Below are positions 63,569 through 64,000 of a stretch of 64,000 nt of DNA, one piece after another. Position numbers and translations under genes: made by a program. The notes beneath the pieces are model-generated. The model did not search any database. It had not been told where the DNA came from and worked only from the letters and a program-made list of their open reading frames with translations. The DNA is taken from contig WHVA01000016.1 of assembly GCA_015179125.1 (NCBI GenBank), forward strand, positions 62,001 to 126,000, read 5' to 3'. This DNA is from Gautieria morchelliformis. Its lineage: Eukaryota; Basidiomycota; Agaricomycetes; Gomphales; Gomphaceae. Numbering within the stretch: position 1 is the stretch's first letter; each line of letters begins with the position of its first letter.

Positions 63569-64000
63569 GTCCCAGCGAGCTTCAGGGACAGGGAGTGGAT
63601 GGAGTTCACCGAGGGGTGGCTGCCTTCATGCCTTTGTTCGCAAGCATAAATCGCACGTCTTGGAGTACTCGCCAATATACCACGACATGTGGGGCCACGA
63701 GTAATTTCGTGAGACAAGTTCAAGGGTCTTCCATCGCCCCGGATGACCAGCGACCCGCGAATCATGGTGCTGGGCGACAATTCGTCGCCTGAGGTCCTGG
63801 ACATCTGGAACGTAAACTTTACCTCGGAACGTGAGCAGCCCATCCATCTCAGCCCACTCTGCAGACACCAGCGATTTCCCACCAGACTCTCGCAGCTTCT
63901 TTACCGCCCCTGCGACCTCGTCCTCCATTGACCCATCCCCAAATGCCTTCTTCACGTCGCGAACAATGAACAGCTCTGGGCGTAGGAGTGTCAAATCGCT
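62411..64000 (-). mobile_element. Ty3/Gypsy G5, 3' part of pol (fossil), runs off the window
   Basis: Minus strand, entering from the right edge: end of RNase H and integrase zinc-binding region (HHDSRVAGHPGRWKTLELVSRNYSWP..CDLC at 63.6-63.8 kb), integrase core and a chromodomain-like end. The zinc-binding and core parts lie in different open stretches. It is a chromovirus-type family distinct from G1, G3 and G6. Its 5' half lies outside the window, so wholeness cannot be judged beyond this. Confidence 0.85.

Overview
The window looks like a transposon-rich, probably gene-poor stretch of a filamentous basidiomycete (Agaricomycete) chromosome. The reasons are very short GT/GC...AG introns, a multi-exon DUF6533 membrane-protein gene of the kind abundant in Agaricomycetes, a conserved host protein of a basidiomycete type, and dense Ty3/Gypsy and Copia LTR elements with a pogo-like DNA transposon remnant. 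No rRNA, tRNA or CRISPR was seen. Element names used here (G1-G6, L2, L4, C1, R5, R6) are my own labels.

Layout. 1-4.4 kb: 3' end of a Gypsy element (G1), Copia remnants and a Gypsy gag (G2) packed head to tail. 4.4-8.9 kb: three solo-LTR copies of a large family (L2), one inserted in another, in unassigned DNA. 8.9-12.7 kb: a repeat (R6), a broken partial copy of the host gene at 44.9 kb, a solo LTR and unassigned DNA. 12.7-16.3 kb: a minus-strand Gypsy fossil (G6) with a solo LTR inside. 16.3-29.9 kb: one plus-strand G1 carcass split by at least seven later insertions. 30-38.7 kb: a foldback element, a chromovirus remnant (G4), and an L2 copy holding a complete-ended Copia element and a 1.33-kb unknown insertion. 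39.6-49 kb: the host island, with a DUF6533 gene (minus) and a conserved protein gene (plus) among unassigned DNA and R5/R6 repeats. 49.9-57.5 kb: a pogo-like transposase fragment split by a young, whole-looking chromovirus (G3). 57.5-64 kb: another G1 element, then the 3' part of a further Gypsy element (G5) that runs off the edge.

Insertion order can be read from 5-bp target duplications, which I matched by eye for most copies. The host genes do not form a pathway. The items most likely to be new are (i) a pair of antisense frames, spaced as if by a short intron, inside G3 downstream of pol; (ii) a conserved unknown ORF between pol and the 3' LTR of G1; (iii) the L2 family itself, very numerous here but with no linked coding part; and (iv) a 1.33-kb insertion carrying a dense cluster of TGAGTCA-type sites. 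I see no defence island, secondary-metabolite cluster or other multi-gene host system.
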